From Oscillospiraceae bacterium (GTDB lineage: Bacteria > Bacillota > Clostridia > Oscillospirales > Acutalibacteraceae), in the NCBI GenBank assembly GCA_015066095.1, contig SVPC01000006.1, positions 1-64,000 on the forward strand: a stretch of DNA of 64,000 bases, read 5' to 3'. A program made the position numbers and the translations under genes. Below, piece by piece: positions 16,357 through 24,857 of this stretch (its first letter is position 1; each line of letters opens with the position of its first letter). The notes under the pieces were generated by a model. The model was given only the letters and a program-made list of their open reading frames with translations, was not told the DNA's origin and did no database searches.

Positions 16357-17767
16357 CATGATTCTCCTTTGGTATAGTAACTTTAAAGGTGGTAAATTCG
16401 TTTTCCTTACTCATAACCGAGATTTTACCACTATGCGCTGTTACAATAGTCTTTACAATATAAAGTCCTAATCCTGTGCTGTTTTTAACATCAGAACGAG
16501 ATTTATCAACCTTATAAAACCGCTCGAAAACAAACGGCAACTCGCTTTGAGGTATACCTTTACCGGTATTACTTATGGTGAAAATTATTTCATTTTGAGT
16601 ATCCCTAAAATCAAATGAAATTTTTCCATTCTCATTTACAAATTTTATAGCATTATCAACCAAATTGTAAAGCACCTGATATAGCATATCTTTATCGGCA
16701 TAAACATTTGTTGGGTCAATGCTGTCAAGACCAACTATTTCAATCTTTTTACTCTCAACGCGTTGTTCCTGACTAATCATTATTGTACATAAAAGAGAGT
16801 AAATGTCAAACTCTTGTTTTTTAAGAACCTCTTCACCCGACTCAAGCCGTGTAACACTAAGCATACCGTTAACAAGGCGTGAAAGACGCTTAACTTCACT
16901 TGAAACGATACCTAAATAATATTCTCTGTCTTCTTGCTTTATTGTTCCATCTAGAATGCCGTCTATAAAACCTGCAATAGTGGTCATAGGTGTTTTAAGT
17001 TCGTGCGAAACATTACCCACAAAACTGCGTCGCATACTCTCAAGGCGTGATAGCGAATTTGTCATCATATTAAATGAAACCGCCAGTTCCCCAATTTCGT
17101 CATCACTGGTTACAGGCACACGCTTAGAAAAATCACCTTTAGCCATCGCCTTTGCCGCTTCGGACATACTCTTCAAGGGCTTGGTCAGTTTATATGTCAT
17201 AATATATATAGCCACAAACATAAAAAGAAGCGGAATTATAGCCCATAGATAATAAATTTTAGACAACTGACTTATCAAATCGTGTGACTGCGAAATAGGT
17301 AATGTGGCAAAAACATAAAATTCTTTATTTTCACCGATAGCCTTTGCCGAAACATATTGCGGATATTTATACATTTTAAGGCCTGTTATTTCGCTTATGC
17401 CGTCACCTGTTGCGCGGTCTATAACATCCTTAGGTATAATATACGAAGAATGCATACACTTTTTATTTTGCTGCCACTGTGAACAAGCACATTTTAAAAC
17501 CGCACCGTGCGAATCTGCAATAAAAATATCCGCGTCGGTAACATTTGCTAATGGAGATGCTATTGCCAAAAACTGCTCATCGGCATCGGTGGATAAATCA
17601 GTAATGCTTTCACTCAACTCGTCACAGCATTTCTCTAATGTGGAATATGAAGAATTGGTTATATGGTCGTTAAGCACAACCGAAAAAATCATCATAAGTA
17701 CCACAATACTCACAACTATTATAATAACCGTTGTGAAAAAATATTTTTTAAAAAGTTTAAGTTTCAT
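16343..17767 (-). CDS. Sensor histidine kinase
   Basis: This is a 474-residue membrane sensor kinase. Helices at about 11-30 and 172-192 flank a roughly 140-residue extracellular domain. HAMP follows (about 193-245), then the dimerisation domain with phospho-acceptor His in SHELKTPMTT (about 255), and the ATPase domain with N box NLVDNAIKF and G-box STGLGLYIV. The extracellular part has an odd cysteine cluster, CACSQWQQNKKC (about residues 109-120). It starts immediately after the response-regulator gene and overlaps the protease gene, giving a three-gene stress operon. The signal is unknown; envelope stress is suggested by the HtrA partner. Confidence 0.93.
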   Translation of the reverse strand: MKLKLFKKYFFTTVIIIVVSIVVLMMIFSVVLNDHITNSSYSTLEKCCDELSESITDLSTDADEQFLAIASPLANVTDADIFIADSHGAVLKCACSQWQQNKKCMHSSYIIPKDVIDRATGDGISEITGLKMYKYPQYVSAKAIGENKEFYVFATLPISQSHDLISQLSKIYYLWAIIPLLFMFVAIYIMTYKLTKPLKSMSEAAKAMAKGDFSKRVPVTSDDEIGELAVSFNMMTNSLSRLESMRRSFVGNVSHELKTPMTTIAGFIDGILDGTIKQEDREYYLGIVSSEVKRLSRLVNGMLSVTRLESGEEVLKKQEFDIYSLLCTIMISQEQRVESKKIEIVGLDSIDPTNVYADKDMLYQVLYNLVDNAIKFVNENGKISFDFRDTQNEIIFTISNTGKGIPQSELPFVFERFYKVDKSRSDVKNSTGLGLYIVKTIVTAHSGKISVMSKENEFTTFKVTIPKENHDGRK

Positions 17768-18460
17768 CTACTTAACCTCAAATTTGTATCCCACACCCCA
17801 AACAGTTTTAAGCGACCATTCGTATGAAATATTTTCCAACTTTTCGCGCAATCGCTTTACGTGTACATCCACCGTACGCGAATCACCGTAATAATCAAAA
17901 CCCCACACCTCATCAAGCAACTGGTCACGCGTGTACACCCTGTTTGGATTATTTGCCAAATGATAAATAAGTTCCAACTCTTTTGGTGGGGTGTCAATTT
18001 GTTTGCCGTCAACTTCTAATTCATAATTAGTAAGGTTAATACGCAATTTATCGTATTTTACTTCGCTAATCTGCTTTTTATTCTTATCATTACTGCGACG
18101 CAAAACAGCCTTTACACGCGCCACAACTTCCTTAGTGTCAAACGGCTTTGTTACATAATCATCCGCACCAAGTTCCAGCCCTAAAATCTTATCAAAAACC
18201 TCTCCCTTGGCGGTTATCATAATAATAGGTGTTTCCATAGTTTTTCTTATCTCACGGCATACCTGCCAACCATCAAGTTTAGGAAGCATAATATCAAGCA
18301 AGATTAAATCGGGATGATTTTTTAAAGCCATATCAACCGCTTGTTCGCCATCATTTGCGACTATTGTTTCAAAACCCTCTTTTTCGATATAAAGGCGTAA
18401 CAATTCACATATATTAAGGTCATCATCCACTATTAAAATTTTACTTTTCACAATGTACAC
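17768..18460 (-). CDS. OmpR/PhoB-family response regulator
   Basis: This 230-residue DNA-binding response regulator has a receiver domain with acidic pocket D12-D13, phospho-acceptor Asp in ILLDIMLPK (about D56) and Lys in VTKPFD (about 105). A winged-helix output domain follows, ending in RTVDVHVKRLREKLE. The annotated start is a GTG at 18460; a second GTG at 18451, just before KSKILIVDDD, is equally plausible, because the ribosome site GTGGGTG is weak. It is the first gene of the operon with the kinase and HtrA. Direct control of htrA is likely from context but no binding site was recognised. Confidence 0.94.
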   Translation of the reverse strand: MYIVKSKILIVDDDLNICELLRLYIEKEGFETIVANDGEQAVDMALKNHPDLILLDIMLPKLDGWQVCREIRKTMETPIIMITAKGEVFDKILGLELGADDYVTKPFDTKEVVARVKAVLRRSNDKNKKQISEVKYDKLRINLTNYELEVDGKQIDTPPKELELIYHLANNPNRVYTRDQLLDEVWGFDYYGDSRTVDVHVKRLREKLENISYEWSLKTVWGVGYKFEVK

Positions 18461-18497
18461 CCACTTTCAAACAATATTTTAACACATTATGACAAGC

Positions 18498-18527
18498 ATT
18501 ATATTAAAAAAATATGAATATTTTCAA
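18498..18527 (-). promoter_or_regulatory. Candidate promoter of the response regulator operon
   Basis: On the minus strand TTGAAA (18522-18527) and TATAAT (18498-18503) are 18 bases apart, about 40 bases upstream of the regulator gene. Confidence 0.5.
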
Positions 18528-18540
18528 AAAAAAGAAAAAG

Positions 18541-18560
18541 GCTGTCTCCAAGGAGACAGC
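18541..18560 (-). terminator. Intrinsic terminator of the zinc-ribbon gene
   Basis: GCTGTCTCC (18541-18549) pairs perfectly with GGAGACAGC (18552-18560) with a two-base loop. On the minus strand a run of TTTTTCTTTTTTTT follows. Confidence 0.9.
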
Positions 18561-18575
18561 ACATCAGACTTAAAA

Positions 18576-18866
18576 TTATTCTTCAGCCGATTCTTCTTCC
18601 TTCATTTTTGCGAAGCATTCACTGCAATAAACCGGACGGTCATCACGGGGAATAAACGGAACCTTTGCTACACCACCGCAAGCAGCGCATACAGCTTCGT
18701 GCAATTCTCTCGGTGCTCTTCCTGCATTCTTGCGTTTGTCGCGGCAAGGTTTACAACGTTGCGGCTCATTTTCGAATCCCTTAGATTCGTAAAACTCCTG
18801 CTCTCTTGCAGTGAAAACAAACTCCTCTCCGCAATCTTTGCAAACCAGTGTCTTGTCTTCGAACAT
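18576..18866 (-). CDS. Zinc-ribbon protein with four CxxC pairs
   Basis: This is a 96-residue small cytoplasmic protein with four CxxC pairs: CKDC (9-12), CKPC (38-41), CAAC (60-63) and CSEC (80-83). They can hold two zinc ions. The N-terminal half fits the probable zinc-ribbon family PF13451, and the C-terminal CxxC pairs resemble the second small zinc-binding module often fused to it in Clostridia. The tail is acidic. Function is unknown; nucleic-acid or protein binding is a guess. It sits downstream of a shortened tRNA-like element and the SigH-like gene, with AGAGAGG upstream of the start. Confidence 0.85.
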   Translation of the reverse strand: MFEDKTLVCKDCGEEFVFTAREQEFYESKGFENEPQRCKPCRDKRKNAGRAPRELHEAVCAACGGVAKVPFIPRDDRPVYCSECFAKMKEEESAEE

Positions 18867-18896
18867 TTCCTATTACCTCTCTTAGGTTTTTATTAT

Positions 18897-18960
18897 TGCC
18901 CCGGACGGTATCGAGCCGTCTTCTTTGATTACAACGTTTTCCCTTTAAACTACATGGGCA
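18897..18960 (-). ncRNA. Shortened tRNA-like element
   Basis: The minus strand has a recognisable tRNA order. A T/G-C-C-C acceptor half pairs with a 3' GGGGCA half (five of seven pairs). A D-arm GTTT-AAAGGGA-AAAC carries the conserved GG, and a perfect T-arm GACGG-CTCGATA-CCGTC follows. Between D-arm and T-arm only 15 bases remain where about 22 are normal, and the anticodon arm is reduced to TTG-TAAT-CAA. CCA is not encoded. It is either a decayed tRNA or an intentional tRNA-like RNA. It lies between the sigma factor and zinc-ribbon genes. Confidence 0.5.
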
Positions 18961-18980
18961 TATTTTAACGGCTTATGCCG

Positions 18981-19541
18981 TTATTTGATTTTTTTGCGAA
19001 TTCTACTAAGCGCATTACCTACCGATTTTTCGGTTATATTCATTAAATCGGCTATTTCGCGGTAGCTCTTACCGTCAAGAAAATATTGTAAAACACTATA
19101 CTCCAAATTAGAAAGTTCCAAACGGATATTATCAGCCAAAGCCTTATAATTCTCTTTTTCAATAAGAATGCTTTCGGGATTAGTTTGTACCGCTATCTCG
19201 TTTTCTTCTAACGATAAAAGTAAATCTTCGGGGATAACCTTTTGCGCATTGTTTTTTCGAAGATGTGCTATAACAGAACGCTTAATACAAACACCGGCGA
19301 GTGCTGAAAAAGTGGCTTTTTGCGCATCGTAATTTTTAACCGCCGAATATAACGCGAAAGTTGCCTCTTGAACCGCATCTTCAACCTCGTTAGAAGGACA
19401 GTATTTTTTAGCAGTTTTAATAATCAGCGGAAGATAACGGTCAATAATAATCTGCAGATTTTCATACTCTCCCGCATTTATTAGTGAAATTACCTCATTA
19501 TCACTTAAATTTTTGTTATTTTCGACAAAATTTATTCCCAT
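18981..19541 (-). CDS. SigH-like sigma-70 family factor
   Basis: This 186-residue sigma factor resembles SigmaH (Spo0H), the transition-state and early sporulation factor. Region 2 contains YLPLIIKTAKKYCPSNEVEDAVQEATFALYSAV, described here as residues about 36-68 (key acidic EVEDAVQEA). Region 4 contains LSNLEYSVLQYFLDGKSYRE (about 138-157) and a helix-turn-helix ending in SVGNALSRIRKKIK. The pattern ELSxLExxVLxxxLDGxSYxEI is close to that of SigmaH. It is a little shorter than typical SigmaH (about 210), lacking a C-terminal tail. The start has GGTG upstream, and a strong divergent promoter precedes it. Whether it is the true spo0H orthologue is unproven. Confidence 0.8.
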   Translation of the reverse strand: MGINFVENNKNLSDNEVISLINAGEYENLQIIIDRYLPLIIKTAKKYCPSNEVEDAVQEATFALYSAVKNYDAQKATFSALAGVCIKRSVIAHLRKNNAQKVIPEDLLLSLEENEIAVQTNPESILIEKENYKALADNIRLELSNLEYSVLQYFLDGKSYREIADLMNITEKSVGNALSRIRKKIK

Positions 19542-19579
19542 TAAAGCACCAAAATCGTATTAGTTAACAATCTTTTTAT

Positions 19580-19608
19580 ATAATAACCTATATAAATTTA
19601 AAAGTCAA
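19580..19608 (-). promoter_or_regulatory. Promoter of the SigH-like gene
   Basis: On the minus strand TTGACT (19603-19608) and TATTAT (19580-19585) are 17 bases apart, about 40 bases upstream of the start codon. Confidence 0.7.
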
Positions 19609-19631
19609 GGAAAATTTTTTACTCTAAATTA

Positions 19632-19660
19632 TTGCAATATAACCAAAACTGTTGTATAAT
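19632..19660 (+). promoter_or_regulatory. Promoter of the YhaM-trmK-rqcH operon
   Basis: TTGCAA (19632-19637) and TATAAT (19655-19660) are 17 bases apart, 30 bases upstream of the YhaM start. It is divergent from the sigma-factor promoter. Confidence 0.75.
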
Positions 19661-19690
19661 TTGAATAATAAAAGATTCGAGGGAAGTTTT

Positions 19691-20662
19691 ATGAATTTTA
19701 CACCCATTGATAATAACTCTTTGGTCGAAGGCTTTTGCATTATTAAAAGCGTCGATAAAAAGACATCTTCTAAAGGTGATACTTATTTGGATATGACTTT
19801 GGGCGACAGTGACGGCGAAATAAATGCAAAACTTTGGCGCTATTCTGCCGATATTCACGGTGAATATGATGCCAACCAAATAGTAAAAGTACGCGGCACT
19901 ATTTCGCAGTATAACGGCACAGACCAATTGCGCGTTGAGCGCATACGTCCCACCACACCTGAAGATAATATTAAAGCAGAAGATTTTGTTAAATCGGCTG
20001 ATTATTCGGGCGAAGAAATGTATGACGAGTTGCTTAATATATCTTTAAGTTTTAGTGATGAAAACCTTAAGATGCTGGTAAGTGAAATTTTAAAGGATAA
20101 CCGCTTAAAACTATTATACTGGCCTGCTGCTTTCAAACTTCATCATGCCTTACGCGGCGGTCTTCTTTTCCACACACTTTCTATTGTGCGTTTGGCACAA
20201 TCAGTTTGCGAAATTTATCCGTTTGTAGACCGCGAACTTTTAATATCGGGCGCTATTTTGCACGATATAGCCAAACTTTCCGAATTTGAGGTTGCCGACA
20301 CAGGTATTGCCACAGGTTATTCGGTACAAGGCAACCTTTTAGGTCACCTTGCTATGGGCGCTATGGTAATAAACAAATATGCCGAAAAATTGGGCACAGA
20401 GAAAAAGACCGCTACCCTTTTAGAGCATATGGTTCTTTCACATCATGGTGAACCTGAATTTGGGGCTGCGGTACGCCCATCTTTTATAGAGGCGGAACTT
20501 TTATCCGAACTTGACCTTATGGATTCACGTGTATTTGAAATGCGCGAAGCGGTGGCAAACACCCAAGCGGACGATTTTTCGGGTAAATTGTGGGCTATGG
20601 ATAACCGCAAACTTTTTAACCATAATCGTGTAGAGTTGGATAAACCCACAAAGTTATTTTAA
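19691..20662 (+). CDS. yhaM: YhaM-type 3'-5' exoribonuclease
   Basis: This 323-residue cytoplasmic nuclease trims RNA from the 3' end, as known for Bacillus YhaM. An N-terminal OB-fold nucleic-acid-binding domain (about 10-90) is followed by an HD phosphohydrolase domain with metal ligands in LHHALRGGLLFHT and AILHDIAKLSE (about 149-205). The start at 19691 has GAGGGAAG upstream; the longer frame from 19652 begins inside the promoter. It leads a co-directional group with a DUF1858 protein, TrmK and RqcH. The set has an RNA/ribosome theme, although only the last four genes are tightly coupled. Confidence 0.88.
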   Translation: MNFTPIDNNSLVEGFCIIKSVDKKTSSKGDTYLDMTLGDSDGEINAKLWRYSADIHGEYDANQIVKVRGTISQYNGTDQLRVERIRPTTPEDNIKAEDFVKSADYSGEEMYDELLNISLSFSDENLKMLVSEILKDNRLKLLYWPAAFKLHHALRGGLLFHTLSIVRLAQSVCEIYPFVDRELLISGAILHDIAKLSEFEVADTGIATGYSVQGNLLGHLAMGAMVINKYAEKLGTEKKTATLLEHMVLSHHGEPEFGAAVRPSFIEAELLSELDLMDSRVFEMREAVANTQADDFSGKLWAMDNRKLFNHNRVELDKPTKLF

Positions 20663-20695
20663 TAATAAGAGTATAAAACAAAAGGAGAAAACACT

Positions 20696-20896
20696 ATGAA
20701 AATCACAAAAGATATGCTCATTGGCGATGTATTAGATATTGATACAGGTTGTGCACAGTATTTTTTTGAAATAGGTATGCATTGTTTGGGTTGCCCTGCT
20801 TCTCGCGGTGAAACCATTGAACAGGCTTGTCAGGTACATGGCACCGACTGTGATACTTTAGTAGAAAAACTTAATAAATATTTTGAAGGCAAATAA
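20696..20896 (+). CDS. DUF1858 small protein
   Basis: This 66-residue protein fits the DUF1858 family (hybrid-cluster-associated small proteins). The signature GMHCLGCPASRGETIEQAC (residues 27-45) contains a CxxC pair, with a third Cys at 45 and a fourth at 52. Such proteins are proposed to bind a metal or act as redox partners, but function is unproven. It has AAAGGAG upstream and overlaps trmK by one base (TAATG), so translation is coupled. Confidence 0.85.
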   Translation: MKITKDMLIGDVLDIDTGCAQYFFEIGMHCLGCPASRGETIEQACQVHGTDCDTLVEKLNKYFEGK

Positions 20897-21576
20897 TGTC
20901 TACACTTAGTTTACGCCTTAAAACAATCGCTTCCCTTGTGCCTTCCGGTGCAAGGGTTTGTGATGTAGGTACAGACCATGCTCGTTTGCCGATTTATCTT
21001 AAACAAAACAATATCGCAAAAACCGTTATTGCCACCGAGCTTAATGAAAAACCGCTCAAAAATGCTCAGACAAATATTATCGAAAGTGGTGTGAGCGGTA
21101 TTTCATTGCGCCTTTGCGACGGTCTTTCGGCAGTGACGGCGGACGAAGCCGATACTGTTATTATCGCGGGCATTGGCGGTGAGGTTATATCGGGCATACT
21201 TAAAAACTGCGATTGGATTAAACATAAAGGTATTTCTTTAATTTTACAACCTACCACCTCGCCCGAGGTTTTACGCCGTTTTTTAATACAAAATGCTTTT
21301 GAAATCGTCATCGAAACCCCTGTTTTTGAAAACAAAAAAATCTATTCGGTAATTACGGCAAAATACACAGGTAATAAAATCGTTTATCCCGATAGTTATT
21401 ATTACATAGGCGAAATTCCCAAAACCGACGACGGTATGGTTTATATCAAAAAACAACAACGAAGAATTTTTGAGTGTATGTCAGCACTCGAAAATATTGA
21501 AAGCCGAAAAGACGAATATGAATTTTACAGTCGTGTTTTTGGGCAAATAGAAAATCTTTTAACGGAGAATAACTAA
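20896..21576 (+). CDS. trmK: tRNA (adenine22-N1)-methyltransferase
   Basis: TrmK methylates N1 of adenine 22 in tRNA, using S-adenosylmethionine. The 226-residue protein has the Rossmann-like methyltransferase fold with SAM motif CDVGTDHARLPIYL (about residues 22-35) and the family motif ADTVIIAGIGGEVI (about 83-96). A C-terminal coiled segment, YFYIGE-type to the end, is typical of Clostridia. It overlaps both neighbours by one base, so DUF1858, trmK, rqcH and the isomerase form one coupled unit. Confidence 0.9.
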   Translation: MSTLSLRLKTIASLVPSGARVCDVGTDHARLPIYLKQNNIAKTVIATELNEKPLKNAQTNIIESGVSGISLRLCDGLSAVTADEADTVIIAGIGGEVISGILKNCDWIKHKGISLILQPTTSPEVLRRFLIQNAFEIVIETPVFENKKIYSVITAKYTGNKIVYPDSYYYIGEIPKTDDGMVYIKKQQRRIFECMSALENIESRKDEYEFYSRVFGQIENLLTENN

Positions 21577-23237
21577 TGGCATTTGACGGCGCTTTTCTTC
21601 ATAAAGTGATTGACGAATTAAAAACTGCCACAGACTGTCATGTGGACAAAATATACCAGCCCTCACGCGATGAGTTGGTTTTTTTGTTGCGCAAAAAAGG
21701 TCTTCAAAAAAGACTTTTAATATCAACTAAATCGGGCGCACAAAGGGTGCATTTTACTGAAAATAAATACGAAAACCCCCAAACCCCGCCAATGTTTTGT
21801 ATGCTTATGCGGAAATACTTATCTGCCGCGCGGCTTGTAGATATAATTCAACCTGAATTAGAGCGTGTTGCTACTTTTGTGTTCTCATCAACAAACGAAA
21901 TGGGCGATATTGTAGAATTACGCTTAGTGTGTGAACTGATAGGCGGTAAAGCAAATATTATTTTAGTTAATTCGGATGGGAAAATCATAGATTCTTTGCG
22001 TCACAGTGATGTTGAATCTTCTTCACGGATGATTTTACCTGGAGCCACCTATACCCTACCACCAAAAAGCCCAAAACTAAACCCCTTAACCTGTGGGGTA
22101 TCTGAAATTTTAAATTCAATACCGGATGGCTCGTTACTTTCTGTCATAGACGGTTTTTCACCCCTTATATGCCGTGAAATTGAAAACAGTCCAACCCCCG
22201 TAAAAACACTTGAAATTATACTCGATGATTTAAAAAACAACACTTTGCCTACTCTCATTTACGATAAAGAAAATAGGCCTTTTGATTATACCTATACTAT
22301 GATTGCACAATACGGCAGTTCATTTGAAAACCGCCATTTTGAAAGTTTTTCTGCACTTTTAGACGCATTCTACACCCAAAAAGAAACCGCTTTGCGCATA
22401 AATACAGCGGCAAAAGATATTATAAAACTTTTAACCAACCTAAAAACCCGCACCGAAAAGAAATTAACATTACGCCTTGCAGAACTTGAAAAATGCAAAA
22501 ATCGTGAAACCTTGCGTATATATGGTGAACTTATTAAAGCCAACCTTTTTCAAATAGAAAAGGGTGCTTCGTATGCCGAAGTACCTAACTATTATAGTGT
22601 AAATTTAGAAATGGTACGAATTCCGCTTGACATTTCACTTTCACCCCAAAATAATGCTAACAAATACTTTAAGGAATATAAAAAAACCTACACCGCAGAG
22701 CAAACCTTAAAAGAATTAACCCAAAAAGACAAGCAAGAACTTATATATTTTGATTCGGTGCTGGATACAATTGACCGCAGTAAAACTCTTGCCGAGATAG
22801 CCGAAATACGCGCCGAATTGGCAGAATCAGGATATATAAAGCAAACTTCCAATCCTAAAAAGAACAATACTCAAAACATCTCTTATAAAGAATATCTATC
22901 CGACGAAGGATACAAAATTCTCGTGGGTAAAAACAACAAGCAAAATGATTATATAACTACTGTTTTGGCAAATAAAAACGATTTGTGGTTTCATGTCAAA
23001 AATATTCCAGGTAGCCATGTTGTTGTTATGAATTCGGGAAAAGAAGTAACCGAGCAAACAATCATACAAGCAGCGCAATTAGCAGCCGCAAATTCAAAGG
23101 CTTACGCTTCTTCAAATGTTGCGGTGGACTATACTCCCATAAAATATGTCAAAAAACCTAGCGGTGCAAAACCGGGTATGGTTATTTACACAACCAATAA
23201 AACGGTTTATGTAACACCAAAGGAGGGTGCCAAATGA
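21576..23237 (+). CDS. rqcH: Ribosome quality-control factor RqcH (NFACT family)
   Basis: RqcH, formerly annotated fibronectin-binding protein A, binds obstructed 50S ribosomes and adds C-terminal alanine tails that mark nascent chains for degradation. The 553-residue protein has NFACT-N (1-190), a coiled region (about 270-400) and NFACT-R (DUF814) at the C-terminus with NDLWFHVKNIPGSHVVV (about 468-484). The family's helix-hairpin-helix and coiled-coil middle are present. It overlaps trmK by one base and the next gene by ATGA. There is no signal peptide, which supports a cytoplasmic role over adhesion. Confidence 0.93.
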   Translation: MAFDGAFLHKVIDELKTATDCHVDKIYQPSRDELVFLLRKKGLQKRLLISTKSGAQRVHFTENKYENPQTPPMFCMLMRKYLSAARLVDIIQPELERVATFVFSSTNEMGDIVELRLVCELIGGKANIILVNSDGKIIDSLRHSDVESSSRMILPGATYTLPPKSPKLNPLTCGVSEILNSIPDGSLLSVIDGFSPLICREIENSPTPVKTLEIILDDLKNNTLPTLIYDKENRPFDYTYTMIAQYGSSFENRHFESFSALLDAFYTQKETALRINTAAKDIIKLLTNLKTRTEKKLTLRLAELEKCKNRETLRIYGELIKANLFQIEKGASYAEVPNYYSVNLEMVRIPLDISLSPQNNANKYFKEYKKTYTAEQTLKELTQKDKQELIYFDSVLDTIDRSKTLAEIAEIRAELAESGYIKQTSNPKKNNTQNISYKEYLSDEGYKILVGKNNKQNDYITTVLANKNDLWFHVKNIPGSHVVVMNSGKEVTEQTIIQAAQLAAANSKAYASSNVAVDYTPIKYVKKPSGAKPGMVIYTTNKTVYVTPKEGAK

Positions 23238-24007
23238 AAATAGGAGTTTCTACCGCTTCTCTTTATCCGCTTGAAACCGAACTGGCATTAGAAAAAATAG
23301 GCGAAGCGGGAGTTAAAACAACCGAAATTTTCTTTAATTGTGAAAGCGAATTAAAGCCTTCCTTTGTTGATATGCTTTTAGATATTAAAAAAGATTACGG
23401 TCTTGATATAACCGCCATACATCCTACCTTGTCTTTGGCTGAGTCTTTTATGATTTTTTCGGAATATGAGCGCAGATTTTATGAATCACTTCAAAAATTT
23501 ACCCGTTATTCCGAAGTGGCACGAGAACTTGGCGCAAAATATATAATACTCCACGGCGGAAAACCAAATGGTCTTACCACAGATGAAGAATATTGTGAAA
23601 AGTTTATGGCATTAAACCGCGAAACCCAAAAAAACGGCGTTACAGTTTTACAGGAAAATGTAGTTAGATACCGCTCGGGCGATATCGAATTTTTGCGTTC
23701 TATGAAAGATATTTTAGGTGACGATGCCCAATTTTGCTTTGATATAAAGCAAGCCATCCGTTGTGGATATAACCCAATAGATTTAGTAAACGAATTTATT
23801 GAAAATATAAAACATTTTCATATTAGCGACCACTCATTAGCAAGTGACTGTCTTCTTCCACTTAACGGAAATTTTGATTTTAAAGGCTTTTTTGAAATTC
23901 TGAAATATAACAATTTTGGTGGAGCTTGTAACATAGAAGTTTACAAAAACGCTTATAAAAATCCCGACGAAATTTTCGTATCGCACAAAAAACTTTTGAG
24001 TATTTAA
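23234..24007 (+). CDS. Sugar phosphate isomerase/epimerase family protein
   Basis: This 257-residue protein is a TIM-barrel member of the xylose-isomerase-like superfamily (AP endonuclease 2 fold). Metal-ligand segments are visible: TAIHPTLS (about 64-71), LHGGKPNG (about 98-105), LQENVVRYRSG, FCFDIKQA and HFHISDHS near residue 200. The substrate is unknown; names like sugar phosphate isomerase are generic. It overlaps rqcH by ATGA and ends the coupled unit. Confidence 0.8.
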   Translation: MKIGVSTASLYPLETELALEKIGEAGVKTTEIFFNCESELKPSFVDMLLDIKKDYGLDITAIHPTLSLAESFMIFSEYERRFYESLQKFTRYSEVARELGAKYIILHGGKPNGLTTDEEYCEKFMALNRETQKNGVTVLQENVVRYRSGDIEFLRSMKDILGDDAQFCFDIKQAIRCGYNPIDLVNEFIENIKHFHISDHSLASDCLLPLNGNFDFKGFFEILKYNNFGGACNIEVYKNAYKNPDEIFVSHKKLLSI

Positions 24008-24092
24008 AAAAGTGTTGATTTATTTTATATTATAAGTTATAATGTCAAATGGGTCTTTGCGACACCATGAATTTATAGAAATGAGGATTGAC

Positions 24093-24857
24093 GTGAACGA
24101 ATTTTCTATTTATCACATTTTCCGTTTAATAATTAAAAACTTTTTCTTAATTTTGCTGACAGCCATTGTCTTTGGTGTTGGTACTTTTTGTTATTGTAAA
24201 TTTTATTTACCCGAACGCTTTACCGCAAGTGGTTCGGTTGTAGTTACCAATGGTGGTATTATAAACAAAGATACTTCAAGTGAACAACAACTGCAAAATA
24301 GCAACGATAAAGTAAACAATGCTGATATTACGGCTTCTATCAACCTTCTTGATACTGTTGAAGACTGCCTTTTAGACCATCCCATTTATGAACAACTTTC
24401 CAAAGAGCTTAACGGCAAATACTCCGCCGCACAGCTTAGAAGCTTTGCTTCAATCAGCAAACGTGACGATTACTCACTCTTTATAGACGTTCGTTTTGAG
24501 ATGACCAACCGCGATGAAGTGGTAAAAATCACAGATATGTTTTTGGAACTCACTCCTGAATATATAAAAGAATATGTCCCCGGCGCTCAAACCAAGGTCA
24601 CCAAGAGCGACGGCAGTGTTGCAAAAACCTATCCTAACACCGTTTCTTCTACACTCTTGGCTATGGTTATAGGCGGTTTGTTGGCATTTGTTATTGCTTA
24701 TATAATTTCACTTTTCAACACAACAATCCAATCAGAAGAAGAATTCAAAGACCGTTACAACATTCCTGTTTTAGGTGATATACCTGATTTTGCAACCGCC
24801 AAATCGGGGAAATATGCAAAATCATATTATAAAGGAGGTAGTTACTATGGCAATTAA
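24093..24857 (+). CDS. Wzz/CpsC-type chain-length and kinase-activator protein
   Basis: This is a polysaccharide co-polymerase of the Wzz/CpsC type, the membrane activator of a CpsD tyrosine kinase. Two membrane helices (about residues 14-34 and 188-208) flank an external domain. The cytoplasmic C-terminus ends in a tyrosine-rich stretch YAKSYYKGGSYYGN. I place the start at GTG 24093, where GAGG lies six bases upstream. The ATG at 24081 has no ribosome site. It overlaps the kinase gene by 11 bases. No polysaccharide synthesis genes follow, so what it regulates is not visible here. Confidence 0.85.
   Translation: MNEFSIYHIFRLIIKNFFLILLTAIVFGVGTFCYCKFYLPERFTASGSVVVTNGGIINKDTSSEQQLQNSNDKVNNADITASINLLDTVEDCLLDHPIYEQLSKELNGKYSAAQLRSFASISKRDDYSLFIDVRFEMTNRDEVVKITDMFLELTPEYIKEYVPGAQTKVTKSDGSVAKTYPNTVSSTLLAMVIGGLLAFVIAYIISLFNTTIQSEEEFKDRYNIPVLGDIPDFATAKSGKYAKSYYKGGSYYGN

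Noticed and set aside
21576-23237. Fibronectin-binding adhesin
   Set aside because: The annotation is common for this family, but there is no signal or anchor and the NFACT-R domain indicates ribosome quality control.
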